Assembly: GCA_963585895.1 (NCBI GenBank)
Contig: OY757907.1
Span: 108,775,512-108,839,511, forward strand
Length of the DNA: 64,000 nucleotides
Reading direction: 5' to 3'
From: Sepioteuthis lessoniana
Lineage: Eukaryota; Mollusca; Cephalopoda; Myopsida; Loliginidae
Shown: one piece after another, positions 1 through 9,764 of the stretch
How positions within the stretch are numbered: the first letter of the stretch is position 1
Layout of the letters: the number at the start of each line of letters is the position of its first letter
Program-made: the position numbers and the translations under genes
Notes under the pieces: model-generated
The model's input: the letters and a program-made list of their open reading frames with translations, nothing else
Database searches by the model: none
Told to the model about the DNA's origin: nothing

Positions 1-190
1 ATCTGTGGGTAAAATAGAACTAAACTGTAATTACACTAAACTGAATAGTTTGAAATAAAACTGTGTTAACCAAAAGCTGTACTCAAACTAAATTGAATTG
101 TTTGAAACTTTTATCAAAATGACTTAATCCAGCATTAAATGACCCCAAAAGGGTTGATATATCATTAAACAAAACAACCAACCAACAATG
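1..190 (+). mobile_element. SINE-B, 3' half
   Basis: The window opens inside a SINE-B copy. It holds the end of the unit that normally follows TATGGGTCAAATAGAACT, then part of the internal tandem array (repeats of TGAATTGTTTGAAAT type), then the family 3' tail with ATTAAATGACC, GGTTGATAT and an A/C-rich end (AACAACCAACC). The 5' half lies outside the window. No protein is encoded. Confidence 0.65.
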
Positions 191-283
191 ATGTTAAAAA
201 ACACATTAATTCAAAAGAACTGTTGTGGCTAATGTGCTGAACTGGAATAGTTATTCTATTTTGTTCTCTTTTAAACTGATACT

Positions 284-410
284 CCTAAGAAAGGTATGAA
301 CTGCTTTATCCCCCCCCCCAGCTACAACTGTTCTACAAGGTTAGCTTTGGCATCAAATAACCCATGAAGGTTGATATACCTTTAAGCAAAGAAACTATAT
401 CTAACTAAAC
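284..410 (+). mobile_element. SINE-A, 3' fragment
   Basis: This fragment has the SINE-A central block (AAGGTATGAACT, then CCAGCTA) followed by the tail GGCATCAAATAACCCATGAA, GGTTGATATACC, TTTAAGCAAAGAAAC. The tRNA-like head is missing. A run of nine C at about 311-319 interrupts the central block. Confidence 0.6.
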
Positions 411-666
411 CAAGTGAAGCATAACAGATAGATACCTCAATTGTTAGCTGTTATTTCTTGAGAAGTTTCCTAAAATCTTTCATCCAACTATTGTTTTCTA
501 TTTCAAAGAAACCATATGACACTATTAGTTATTAGTTAAATTGTTTTAGTCTATATATGACAATAAAACATTATGCTAAACTTGTAAAATTTATATATAC
601 AGTAGGGTAGGTTGGTTTTGGAACCAACGTTTTGGACAAGTCCAAATAATTGAGGTTTGATATTAT

Positions 667-950
667 CATATTTACCCGACCCCTCCGCTCGGGCAGGATA
701 TGACACAAGGTCAATTTTTTAAGCGAAGTTTAACAGGTTTGAATTCAGAGTTTTCCTTCTCCTAGACTAGTTGCCCCACCAAGGCTGAAGAACCTAGTCT
801 GCCCTACTATTTACCCATAGCTGGAGGGAGAATAATTGGATTCATAGCTTTCCCAAGGGTATTAGTGCTATGTGAAATGCAATCAGTCTCATCCAGGATT
901 TGAACTCGTGTCACCGTGTCCATTCCCTACGACGATAACCATTACACCAC
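667..950 (-). mobile_element. SINE-C, near full length
   Basis: Read on the minus strand, this copy has a tRNA-like A box (GGTGTAATGGTTATCG) and B box (GAGTTCAAATCC type). The shared central block follows (CCCTTGGGAAAG, CCAGCTATGGGTAAATAGTA), and the tail ends with GACCTTGTGTCATATCCTGC. Flanks GGTTTGATATTAT (654-666) and GGTTTAATATTAT (951-963) form a 13-bp target duplication with one mismatch, supporting LINE-driven insertion. A 70-residue forward frame across it is a shadow. Confidence 0.8.
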
Positions 951-967
951 GGTTTAATATTATAAAA

Positions 968-1224
968 GTAAAGTTGGCGACCATTGTCGAGGGCAACCAG
1001 ATGGCTCCCCTTTCAATAGCTACTATATCGAGGTGTAGGGGAGGGCACTACTCCTTTCCCTGGATTGCTCTACTTTACCCTTGATACATACCTTATATTG
1101 CTGAGTGTTAAGTAAGGAGGTATCAAGTACCATTTTTAATGTCTTTGGTATGACACGACCTGGGATTGAACCCAGGTCTCCCAGACCATTGGCGAACACT
1201 CTACCCACTTGGCCAATAAGCCGG
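968..1224 (-). mobile_element. SINE-E, full length
   Basis: On the minus strand it begins with a tRNA-like head: A box TTGGCCAAGTGGGTAGAGTG and B box GGGTTCAATCCC. The body runs through GTCATACCAAAGAC and ends near GTTGGCGACC. Flanks TAATATTATAAAA (955-967) and TAATAGTATAAAA (1225-1237) give a 13-bp target duplication with one mismatch. That site overlaps the duplication of the neighbouring SINE-C. A 61-residue minus frame across it is SINE read-through, not a gene. Confidence 0.82.
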
Positions 1225-1237
1225 TAATAGTATAAAA

Positions 1238-1594
1238 ACTGACACCAAAATCTTGATTCTTATCATTTCAGGAAACATAATAAAAAATCAAATCTTTATT
1301 TTCAAAAATAGTATTACTTCATCAATAGATCCAGAAAAGGATCCCATTTTATTTTAACATAAAATACAAAAAGTAGGTAGAAATCAAGATAGTCAAATGG
1401 AAATATAAAAATATTTAGGGGAATCGCTTTCACATAGCTCTAAGAATAGCATACGGCTTTCCTCTTTCTTGCTTCAAGTCCATAAATAGTGTGAGAAGTT
1501 TTACAAGTTAACAGCTCTTTGATCGTCTGAAAATGTTAAAAATGTTGCCTCATGGTCATTTTTAAAAAAGGGGGAGCAATCAACCCACCCTAAT
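1238..1594. other. AT-rich, nothing recognised
   Basis: No open frame, repeat family or RNA gene is recognisable between the two SINE insertions. The last bases (CACCCTAAT, 1586-1594) are the left target duplication of the next SINE-C. Confidence 0.5.
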
Positions 1595-1879
1595 CATATT
1601 TACCAACCCCTCTGCTCGGGCAGGATATGACACAAGGTCAATTTTTAAGCAGAGTTTAACAGGTTTGAATTCAGAGTTTTCCTTCTCCTAGATTAGTTGC
1701 CTCACCAAGGCTGAAGAACCAAGTCTGCCCTACTATTTACCTATAGCTGGAGGGAGAATAATTGGATTCATACCTTTCCCAAGGGTATTAGTGCTATGTG
1801 AAATGCAATCAGTCTTGTCCAGGATTTGAACTCATGTCGCTGTGTCCATTTCCTACAACGATAACCATTACACCATGGG
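1595..1879 (-). mobile_element. SINE-C, near full length
   Basis: A second SINE-C close to the copy at 667, on the same strand, with tRNA-like head, central block and the GACCTTGTGTCATATCCTGC tail. The flanks CACCCTAAT at 1586-1594 and 1880-1888 are an exact 9-bp target duplication. Similarity to the first copy is high by eye, so both look fairly young. Confidence 0.8.
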
Positions 1880-1888
1880 CACCCTAAT

Positions 1889-2290
1889 ACCCAGCTCCTG
1901 ATCTTCAGCTGTTGATAATTGTTAACTTATCTTGTGCCAAAGTAAATGTGAGGGTTACAAAACAATGTTGAGTCTAAGTTGGCCAAAAAAAACACTCTAA
2001 AAAGACAAAATAATTGAACAGTTTCTCTGAGAAATATCTTTCTTATATTTCTGGAAAATTTGTTTGTTCATTGGATTAACTAAAATTTTAAATTAGATAT
2101 TTTGTCATATGAAAATAATTGAATAACTTTGTTCTGCATTTAATTTCAAAAATATAATGTCATTTCTATTAGACAAATGGAAATTACAAATAGTGTTTTT
2201 TAAATTTAAGGACCTTGTAAACATATGACTTTGGACAGATAGTGATCATGTGAATGAGACATGGATGCAGAAATCTCACCAAGAATAAGA
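1889..2290. other. AT-rich, nothing recognised
   Basis: Mostly A/T runs. No conserved frame or named repeat was seen. Confidence 0.5.
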
Positions 2291-2560
2291 TTGCCCAGTC
2301 AGCTGGGGCTATAGAATACACCAACTGCACACTCTGTAGAGGGGTAAGACCCCCCCCTCCGCAAATTTCCTGGATGACACAAAACAATCTGATGGTGAAG
2401 TTCCAGTAATGCTGGAGCTTTGGAGAATGCTGAGTACCCCTTCATTGCCATCACTCCCAGGTTCACTCTGGCCTGGATGGTAGCACTTGATAGGGTCTTA
2501 TCTATGGGTCAAATAGAACTAAACTGCATACTTATGCCAATGAAACACAATCACTCTTTT
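2291..2560 (+). mobile_element. SINE-B, 5' half
   Basis: It starts at the family 5' end (TTGCCCAGTCAGCTGGGGCT) and runs through ATACACCAACTGCA, a B-box-like GAAGTTCCAGTAATGC, the CCATCACTCCCAGGTTCACT block and TATGGGTCAAATAGAACT. It stops after one partial internal repeat, so the array and 3' tail are lost. A 67-residue minus frame here is a shadow. Confidence 0.75.
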
Positions 2561-2849
2561 CATTTATTTGTTCAGGATAATTAATATGGTAAATTTTAGT
2601 TCTTCTTAGTTGAAATATTGCAGTTACTATATTTTTTATTATTACATTAACATTGGTACAATAATGGTATTTGATAGTATCTGGTTAAACATTGACCTAC
2701 TCATGATAGCTTAGTTTTATACATGAGATGAAGTAGATAATTTTTGGAAAAAAAATGTTAATCTTTTATACCATCAAATATTTGCCTTGAAAAAGAAAGA
2801 AGCTACATATCCAGGTCAACAACACAAGATGTTCAGCAGATGCACAATG

Positions 2850-3010
2850 GGAAGTAATGATTATTTTCAGAGAAAATGGACTTAGCAAGCCCAGTTCAAA
2901 TTCTTAACGAGGCATTTTGAGTTTCCTTTCGTCTTAATGCCCTTAGGAAAGATATGAATTCCTCTCTTTTCCTCCCAGCTATGAATAGACTGGACTCTGA
3001 ATTGCTTGGT
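2850..3010 (+). mobile_element. SINE-C fragment, diverged
   Basis: The order AATGATTATTTTCAGAG, GGACTTAGCAAGCCCAGTTC, TAATGCCCTTAGGAAAG, TATGAATTC, CCAGCTATGAATAG follows the SINE-C head and central block with many substitutions. The 3' half is absent. Confidence 0.5.
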
Positions 3011-3121
3011 AAATCTACTAGTTGAGAAGGAAAACTATATATTTGTGTGTATATACATATATATGTATATACATATGTGTGTGTGGGTGTATGTATGTAT
3101 GTTTGTGTATATATCTGGATG

Positions 3122-3125
<4 letters not shown>

Positions 3126-3182
<57 letters not shown>
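3126..3182 (+). repeat. (TG)n microsatellite
   Basis: About 28 uninterrupted TG units, preceded by imperfect TATG repeats from about 3050. Two short frames rich in Cys-Val come only from this tract. Confidence 0.95.
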
Positions 3183-3184
<2 letters not shown>

Positions 3185-3227
3185 TGAAGAACTGTAGTCC
3201 TTCAAGGAGTCCTACATTTTCAGCTTA

Positions 3228-3450
3228 GGAGGCATTGTGGTGTAATGTTTATCGTTGTAGGAATTAAACACTGTGACCTGAGTTCAAAACCTGGATGAAG
3301 CTGTTAGCATTTCCTGTTATGCTAATACTCCTGGTAAAGCTATCTCTTGGAGAATAGTAGAGTGGACTTGAACATTGGTATGGCAACCAATCAAGGAGAA
3401 AGAAAAGTCTGAATTCAAACCTATTAAACTCTACTTGAAAAATTTACCTT
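3228..3450 (+). mobile_element. SINE-C, older copy
   Basis: The tRNA-like head GTGGTGTAATGTTTATCG and B box GAGTTCAAAACCTGG are visible, followed by a degraded central block and the SINE-C region with CTGAATTCAAACCTATTAA. The terminal GACCTTGTG motif is eroded to AATTTACCTT. Confidence 0.65.
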
Positions 3451-4241
3451 TTTTCATTTCCTCCTTGTATGGAAAGGTTGGTAAATATATACATCTTCTG
3501 TTTGGTTCTGGCAACTCCTGTGGTAATATTAATACCAGTTTTTATAGCCCCTTTCTCTTCCCTTGGACAAAATTGAGGTCATGAAGAAGGGAGTTGTGCC
3601 ACATAGGTAATTGCCAATATTCCATACAACCTTGTCCAGGCATGTGACAATATGCAGAAGCTGTCTCGTGTAACTGAGAGATAGCATCACCATTGATACA
3701 CAAAGTTATGCTCCCACCCAAGTACTTATGGGGCAATTCTCAATATCTTTTTGAAATTATTTAAGGAGATATGTTTCATTAATCTTTCTTATAGAGAGAT
3801 TCTGTCTGCTTAGAAAAGGATCATTTAAAATCTTGGGACAAAGTCATTGTAATAGAGTTCTTCCTGATGTTTCAAGTCACCCTACGAGCATAACATTGTT
3901 TGGCATAAGACCACCAGAACACCTAGCCTGTGTTTCAGTCTCGTTTATGAGTTACAAGACAGAATTTCACCACAGGCATAAGGGCATTTCCTTGACAATT
4001 CATATCTACTGCTCCAAGAAGAAAAGCCCTGATTAGAAACATAGTCTCTGTATTTATTGTTACTGAAATGGACTTAACAGGTTGATTTGCTGATATTTTC
4101 TCCAAGAAAGAGGATTTCTTTTATGGATTATACATCTAAAAAGAAACTGAAGAATGAATCAACTGAAATGTATTAACAATATCAAAGGACACAAAAGAGG
4201 AGTTGAATTGTCTGAACCAAAAATTGAAATAGAATCCATTT
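3451..4241. other. No gene recognised
   Basis: Unassigned sequence. Frames of 64 and 67 residues occur, but neither shows a domain, composition or start context that supports a gene. Confidence 0.4.
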
Positions 4242-4510
4242 CTATATAATTGTGTGGCAGAAAAAGAATAGACATTGAAATGGAGATTTGAGAAGCTGTT
4301 AATAACATTCAGAATGTAACTTTATTTATATTAATAACAACTTTGTTGAATTCTCTTTCACCTCTTGAATTTTATTGATGTGTGTACCAACATTATTATG
4401 TGTATATAATTGTGTGGCAGACATTGAAATAGAGATTTGAGAAGCTGTTGAAAATGTTGGTTATGGATCTTTATTTATGATAACATCTGTGAATAATAAT
4501 TTTGTTTAAT
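4242..4510 (+). repeat. Two-copy direct repeat, about 160 bp apart
   Basis: TATATAATTGTGTGGCAG followed by ACATTGAAAT, GAGATTTGAGAAGCTGTT and a TTTATTTAT segment occurs at about 4242-4345 and again at about 4402-4490. The first copy carries a short insertion (AAAAAGAATAG). A segment after the second copy (GGTGATGCACAAA, near 4525) has a relative at 5239 (GGTGATGCATAAA), across the LINE piece at 4628. This suggests an older local duplication split by that insertion. Confidence 0.6.
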
Positions 4511-4627
4511 TCAATTTCTATTGGTGATGCACAAAATTTTTCTATCTCATTTCTTCCATGTTAACTTAGAATATTCATTGGATTATGTTTCTTGTTTATG
4601 AAAGTTAAATAACATAGAGCTTGGCAA

Positions 4628-4942
4628 TTATTGGGATCAATTATGTCGACAACTGTACAGCCACCTACCTCGTATCACGAAAACTATTCAAGTTAGACGA
4701 ACCAGACATGCAGATCACTGCTGGAGAAGCAGGAACGAACTCATAAGTGATGTACTCTTATGGACCCCCACACATGGCTATGCAAAAGCAGGATGAGCAG
4801 CACGAACATACATTCTGCAACTATGTGAGGATATGGGATGCTGTCCAGAAGACCTGCCTCAGGCGATGAACGATAGGGAAAAGTGGCGAGAGAGGGTCAG
4901 GGATATCCGTGCTACCAGCACGACATGATGATGATGATGATG
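4628..4942 (+). mobile_element. RTE-like LINE, 3' end fragment
   Basis: The plus strand translates to the C-terminal end of the same RTE-like ORF as the 48.5 kb copy. It begins near QLYSHLP, passes RRTRHADHCWRS and a Cys-containing segment, and ends in WRERVRDI just before the stop. The 3' end is CATGATGATGATGATGATG, a triplet tail typical of this copy group. The 5' end is truncated, as expected from incomplete target-primed reverse transcription. No catalytic residue lies in this piece. Confidence 0.8.
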
Positions 4943-5543
4943 TCAACAAATGATTTTCAATCTTGGATTTTTTAAACAAGTTGAGTTCAAAGACAACTGT
5001 TTGATTTTTTTTTTTTAAATTTTCGAAACTAAGACAAAGAGTGTCTCACATTCTTTAATTTGTTGCGAACAATATATCTGGGCAACCAGAACGAGGAAAA
5101 GATTTGAAGAGAGATGTCAGTTGGCTTGTTCACTGACCAGTGAATGGAAGAATCGGAAGAGATGAGGGAGGATAAAAATATTCAGAAGCAATAATAACAA
5201 TGTAGTTATGAATTATATGTTATCTGGTAGGTGGTGATTCTTTCCACTGGTGATGCATAAACTTTCTTGTCTTATATTTCTTTGAAATTCCCATGTTTAC
5301 TTGAGACATGTAATAAAAACTGGCTGAGTAAACATTTACTTTCATTTTATTATTTAACTGTAGCTATACTTTGTTAGACACAGAGTCTGTTAGTTGACTG
5401 TTGAAGTTAATCAATATGAACAGGAGTCATTATATATAAAATGTTTGTCTGGAAAGTGTCCAGCTATTTTTACTATCTCAAGAACCGTTTGTGTGGCCTC
5501 TATATAACTTAGCAACCAATCAGTGAGGACCTTACTGCACATG
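4943..5543. other. No gene recognised
   Basis: AT-rich unassigned sequence with a weak relative of the 4.2-4.5 kb direct repeat near 5220-5300. AATGAAAGGACATGTGG at 5544-5560 is the left target duplication of the next SINE-D. Confidence 0.4.
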
Positions 5544-5560
5544 AATGAAAGGACATGTGG

Positions 5561-5938
5561 TTTATTTGTCTCTGCCTCCCACCAGACAGGACTTGACACA
5601 AGGTCGATTATAGTGCAGATCTAGGGGGAGGAGAAAGTCGGGCACAAGCCAAAATCAACCCCTGCTGGACTATGCTAGTCATTGGCCCACTTAGTGCACT
5701 GTGGGCCTGATGAGCCTAGCTGGACATAGACCCAAATCTGGGTCCAGGCACATATGCCTGATTATAGCTTAAACTGGACAACAAAGTCCAGTGCTATACA
5801 AGCGGGGATAAAGGCGTCAATGATGCAGCTTGAAGGTGGCCCAACCAAAGCCAGGGGGCCATACGGCCTCAAGTCTGCCTTTGTTGGACAGCGAACTCTA
5901 GCATCAAAGTCAACAGCAAATTAATGCCGTCAGCCTCA
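5561..5938 (-). mobile_element. SINE-D, near full length
   Basis: This 378-bp insertion lies between AATGAAAGGACATGTGG (5544-5560) and AATGAAAGGAGATGTGG (5939-5955), a 17-bp target duplication with one mismatch. On the minus strand it ends in GACCTTGTGTCAAGTCCTGT, GGTGGGAGGCAG and the tail GACAAATAAA. It is more GC-rich than its surroundings and contains several short inverted repeats. Related copies lie at 35,211 and 57,157. The length, tail and duplication fit a LINE-mobilised SINE. A convincing tRNA head is not visible in this copy. Confidence 0.8.
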
Positions 5939-5955
5939 AATGAAAGGAGATGTGG

Positions 5956-6317
5956 CTTTACATATTTGGCAATGAGATGTTTTTGAGATCATGTGCAGTG
6001 TAACAGTTATATTTATGATAATAACTTTTGTAGCTTCTTGGGAGTGAACCATTGCAACACCAGATCTGTCTGTTCCTTTTCTCATATTTTAATTTAATTC
6101 CCACGGACTTTTCCCAAAGCTAAAACTGTTATTGAAGGAAGTTGAGATTCATGCCATGAGTAATATTAAGGTTCAAAGACAATGACACAAGGCAACTGAT
6201 AGTGATCCCAAAACAGTACTTTACACATTGAAAAGTAGAAATAGTACAGGGATAAGTTTAAGAGGTCCCAAAGGGAGTACTTTAAAGGGGCCTGGGACAA
6301 AATTTCCTATGGTATGT
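5956..6317. other. No gene recognised
   Basis: Unassigned AT-rich sequence with no named repeat or conserved frame. Confidence 0.45.
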
Positions 6318-6604
6318 ATTTACTTAATTCCACTTGCAAGTAGGATGTAACACAAAGTCAGTATTTAAGCAGAGTGCAACTGGTTTGAATTCAGTTTTCC
6401 TTCTAAATTGGTTGTCTTACCAAATGTAAAGAACCCAGCTTGTGGTACTATTTATTTATATCTGGGTTTGGAGAGAAGAGATAGTTTCATATTCTTTCCC
6501 AAGGGCATTAGTGCAAAAAGAAATGCAAAAAATTCATCCAGGGTTTGAAATCAAGTTGCTGATTCCATTTTCTCCAAAGATAACCATTACGCTACTTTTC
6601 CCCA
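6318..6604 (-). mobile_element. SINE-C, older copy
   Basis: All SINE-C modules can be followed on the minus strand: head (GTAATGGTTATC), B-box region, TTAGTGC/CCCTTGGGAAAG-type centre, CTGAATTCAAACCAGTT and a decayed GACTTTGTGTTACATCCT tail. Divergence is clearly greater than in the copies at 667 and 1595. Confidence 0.7.
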
Positions 6605-6661
6605 GGTATTGTTAAATTTTGTTGAATTTAATTTATTACAGGATTCTTTCCTGATGAATCT

Positions 6662-6686
6662 TATATATATATATATATATATATAG
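6662..6686. repeat. (TA)n microsatellite
   Basis: About 12 TA units. The Ile-Tyr repeats in a minus-strand frame derive from it. Confidence 0.9.
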
Positions 6687-6921
6687 GGTTGCAAACAAAG
6701 ATTTAGTAAAGCATATTTGTTGCCTGGATTTCTGATAACGTTTAAGGAGTAAAATCTGCCACATGATTGCAAAGGAAGTTCTGGAAATTCCAGTTTTGTC
6801 ATGTTGGCTTTTTTCTTGGATCTAGAACAGCAAGTTTTTGTCAGAAAGGGAGAAGACTTTGTGTTGCTGAGTCTCCTTAGCTGCAGTTTCTGTTACCCAC
6901 TGGCATAAGAATAGGCAGAAG

Positions 6922-7082
6922 AGCAGGTGGTTTAATAGTTATCATCACAGGAAATAGACTTAGCTGGCTAAGTTTATCCTAGATGAGGTTGATTGAGTTT
7001 CCCTTTATCTTAGTGCCCTTAGTAAAGGCATGAATCCATCTCTTCTCTACACAGCTCTATATAAATAGTAAATTAGATGGCC
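6922..7082 (+). mobile_element. SINE-C fragment
   Basis: The head GTGGTTTAATAGTTATCATC, GGAAATAGACTTAGC, and the centre TTAGTGCCCTTAGTAAAG with CATGAATCC and CAGCTCTATATAAATAGTA match SINE-C. The copy stops where the LINE fragment at 7083 begins, so the 3' half is missing. Confidence 0.6.
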
Positions 7083-7500
7083 TCTCTACCCTTGTAGATC
7101 ATAAGGTCTGGTCTTCTGGCTGAGATTAGGTGATCCACTTTTATCTCAAAATCCCAGAGAATTTTGTGTGTCTCATTCTCCTGGAAAGATTCTAGTTTGG
7201 GCGTGTACCATTTGGTAGTATGGTCAAATTTCAATTACTTGCATACTTCCCAGTGGATCACCTTCCCCGCCCAGGTTGTCTAATTTTGTACTTTTTTCAT
7301 ACCAATTTACTACATTTACTTATGTTATTAATCGTTTCATCTCTATCACCACATAACCTACACTATTCTGTTGCGTCTTATCTAGTTTTGCTTTAACATA
7401 GTTGGTCCTTATGGCGTTATTTTGTACTGCTATTTGAGGAGATTCAGTTTCACTGTCAAAAGTTCCCCTGTTATGTTACTCCTTTGAGAGTTTTTTACAC
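7083..7500 (-). pseudogene. RLE-type LINE C-terminus, copy 2
   Basis: The minus strand encodes, in broken frames, the C-terminal part of a LINE polyprotein of the restriction-like-endonuclease class (relatives in the R2/R4/NeSL/Hero groups). A zinc knuckle is readable in one frame around 7311-7361 (CRLCGDRDETINNISKC), followed by the ECSKL-type segment, the tryptophan-rich linker and a decayed start of the endonuclease domain. It ends before the catalytic core. It lies directly downstream, on the coding strand, of the copy at 7500-8056 and repeats that copy's N-terminal part. Frameshifts and stops are numerous. The clade is assigned by recall. Confidence 0.65.
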
Positions 7501-8056
7501 AAGTGTTTGCTGATAGTTTCTCACTGGAGTTTGAGTGACAGCAAGTCTTCTGGGCTCTTCTCAGTATTCAGGCCTATCTCAATTATGCTTTTGTCTGGAT
7601 GATCTCTACTTGTCATTTGCAAATCCTCCAGTCCCTTTACCAATCCTTTGGGGATTGTCCTAAGTGCACCAACTACAATAAGTATCACCGCCACCTTCAT
7701 GTTCCTTTTTTTTTTTAGCTTTCTAGCAAGGTCAAAGTACTTATCTCTCTTTTTGCTTTCTTCCATTTTCCTTTTGTTGTTTGCTGGGACAGCAGAGTCC
7801 ATGATTCAGCAGCTTTTCTTTTTTTTTTGTTGATATTATTAGGTCTGGTCAAGCTAAGGTGGTCAGTTTGTTTCTCAAAATCCCAGAAGAGTTTGTGCAT
7901 CTCATTCTCCAGGATAGATTCTGGGTGGTGCATATGCCACATGTTCATATGGTCAAATTTAGATTTTTTGCCTAACTCCTTGTGGATTACCTTCCTCACC
8001 CAGTTGTGTCTAGTCTTATATTCTTTTTGTGCTAATTTACTACATTTTATTTTTAT
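7500..8056 (-). pseudogene. RLE-type LINE endonuclease, copy 1
   Basis: The minus strand codes in two overlapping frames for a LINE restriction-like endonuclease domain. The first part (about 8000-7830) has the WDFEKQTDHL-type segment leading to a PDLII motif and a Lys-rich stretch. The second (frame 7802-7521) has an MDSAVPANN strand in place of the usual VDFAVP, then KRDKYFDLARKLKK and VAVILIVVGALRTIPKGL. In this class PD, the downstream acidic residue and Lys are catalytic. Here a frameshift lies between them and a stop precedes PD, so the enzyme is dead. The same block, lacking its C-terminus, recurs at 7083-7500. Confidence 0.7.
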
Positions 8057-8099
8057 TATTATTATTATTCACTTGAAACCATACAACTGTGCAAAGTAA

Positions 8100-8375
8100 T
8101 GATTATTATTATTAAATAGGAATAGTTATTTGAAACAATTAAGTTATGTATAAGTTATTAGTATTTGATAGATATACCTGAAACCATACAAATAGGTGCA
8201 AACAAATGATTATGAATAAAAACTAAAGTGCACAGTATCAATATGACCGCTGCCTGGAAGAAACTGCATTTCATTTTATCGGTCAGGTCTGATTTCCATA
8301 TGATCGATAAACATTTATAAGTGAATCAAATTCTGGCCTTAAATCAAAGAGTTGATATGCCATTAAACAATCCAA
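8100..8375 (+). mobile_element. SINE-B remnant with RTE scrap
   Basis: Internal SINE-B repeats of the GGAATAGTTATTTGAAAC / CAAACAAATGATTATGA type run to about 8215, and a SINE-B tail scrap (GTTGATATGCCATTAAAC) lies near 8350. Between them, about 8238-8312 on the minus strand matches a short internal piece of the RTE-like LINE (region encoding KSDLTDKMK..FFQAA). The order suggests a scrambled or deleted nest. Confidence 0.5.
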
Positions 8376-8439
8376 ACCAATCTTATATCTTGGTCAACTT
8401 CGCAGTTATTGCTTAATCTGGATAACTAATTTGCATATT

Positions 8440-8545
8440 CTCAGCTATGGCTTAGATAGAGTCACTACCGTTTTTCTACAAGGTGGCTTTGGTATTCAAT
8501 TATCCACAAATGTTGATATGCCATTAAAAAAAAAAGAAACCAAAC
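8440..8545 (+). mobile_element. SINE-A, 3' fragment
   Basis: CTCAGCTATGG, then TTCTACAAGGTGGCTTTGG and GTTGATATGCCATTAAA followed by an A run match the SINE-A 3' half. The head is absent. Confidence 0.6.
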
Positions 8546-8643
8546 TTAATTTGCATATTCAACTATAAAATTCAAATAATAATTAACTTTACTTTCTTAA
8601 TAATTTGTTCTTCTGTGATGTTGTAAAGAAGTGATTGTTTAGT

Positions 8644-8745
8644 TTTTAGCCAGTAAAGTGTTCGCCATTGGTCTGGGAGACTGGGATTCAATCCCAGGTT
8701 GAGTCATACCAAAGACTCAAAAAATGCTACTTGATACCACCTAGT
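8644..8745 (+). mobile_element. SINE-E head fused to LINE
   Basis: The SINE-E head and B box (GGGATTCAATCCCAGG) and body GTCATACCAAAGAC to CTTGATACC are present. The sequence then switches without a tail into antisense LINE sequence at about 8746. The 3' half of the SINE is lost. Confidence 0.75.
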
Positions 8746-9540
8746 CGACAAATAGTAATGTTGCATGTAGGTTTTTGCCCATACACCCTCTAGGATTCTA
8801 CGAATGGTTAATATTTGTGAAGTCGTGGATCTATTTCTTCGGAAGCCATTTTGGTTTTTCCTAAGGATGTTGTCTATTTTGGGTTCTATGCAGTTTCGTA
8901 CTAGGGCATTGTAAATTTTGACTGCTATGGATGTAAGTGTTATGCCTCGGTAGTTCTTGGCTAATCCGAGGTCACCCTTTTTAGGGAAGGGGAGGATGCA
9001 TCCCTTCATCCATCTGTCTATCGTATTTTGATTATAGACTGCATTGCAGTGTTAGAGCAGTATGTCATTGAATTGTCTGGTCTTCCATACTTCTGGGGGA
9101 ATCTCGTCCAGCCCTGCAGCTTTCCTATTTTTAATTTTTTTAAGAACCGAGTCAAGTTCTTCTTGAGTGAAAGGTCCTATTTTAATGTCCAATTGCTTAC
9201 TAATTATTCTGGTGATTGGTTCGTGTGTTACTTTCGGTAGGTTTCTTAGTAGATTTTCAAAATGCTGTTTCCACAGTTTTATTCTTTCCTGTTGGTTTGC
9301 AGCTTTCAGTTTTGCTTTTACTGTGCTCTTCCTTCTACTTACTCCGTTTATTGTTTGCCAGGCTATCCTAGATTATCTATCTGATTTTGTATGTATTCTG
9401 TCTGTTCCTTTATATATATGCCTGCTAATTGATATTGTGCTGTTTTTAGTTTTCGGGCATTTGTGTTTGTTGGCTTCTTCCTATAGCTTTTGGAGGCTGT
9501 TTTTACGTGCTGCATAGAGGCAATTAAAAGCATTCAGTGT
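8746..9540 (-). pseudogene. RTE-like LINE, linker and RT start
   Basis: The minus strand encodes the region between endonuclease and reverse transcriptase plus the first RT motifs of the RTE-like element. Reading from 9540 downward there is a Lys/Gln-rich linker, a segment matching KNRKAAGLDEIPPE in broken frames, then an open frame (9009-8704) with GCILPFPKKGDLGLAKNYRG, ITLTSIAVKIYNALV and NGFRRNRSTTSQILTIRRIL. It ends just after the FVD-coding bases of RT motif A, so the catalytic YADD motif is missing. Loss of the 3' part is not what 5' truncation during insertion produces, so a later deletion or rearrangement is implied. Forward frames at 9028-9517 are shadows. Confidence 0.8.
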
Positions 9541-9764
9541 CTATTACATCATCACTCAACAATCTATTAAGAATTATGTTAAAGATTGATTGATAAAATA
9601 GATTTAAAGTTCCACCTTAGCTCACTGAATGGATGACGTATTTTGGTGGTGATGGCTGGTATCAGCAGTGATGGGTAGAGGAATAGACAGGTTAAGTGGA
9701 CAAAAGTTGTTTTTAAAATAAGATTAGTTAATTCTATTGCTAGGAAGATGTCTATCCCCTAGAT

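Noticed and set aside
9167-9517. 116-residue forward open frame, the longest in the window
   Set aside because: It is the antisense of the RTE-like LINE linker read on the minus strand. Its Phe/Leu/Cys richness is a by-product of the opposite coding strand.
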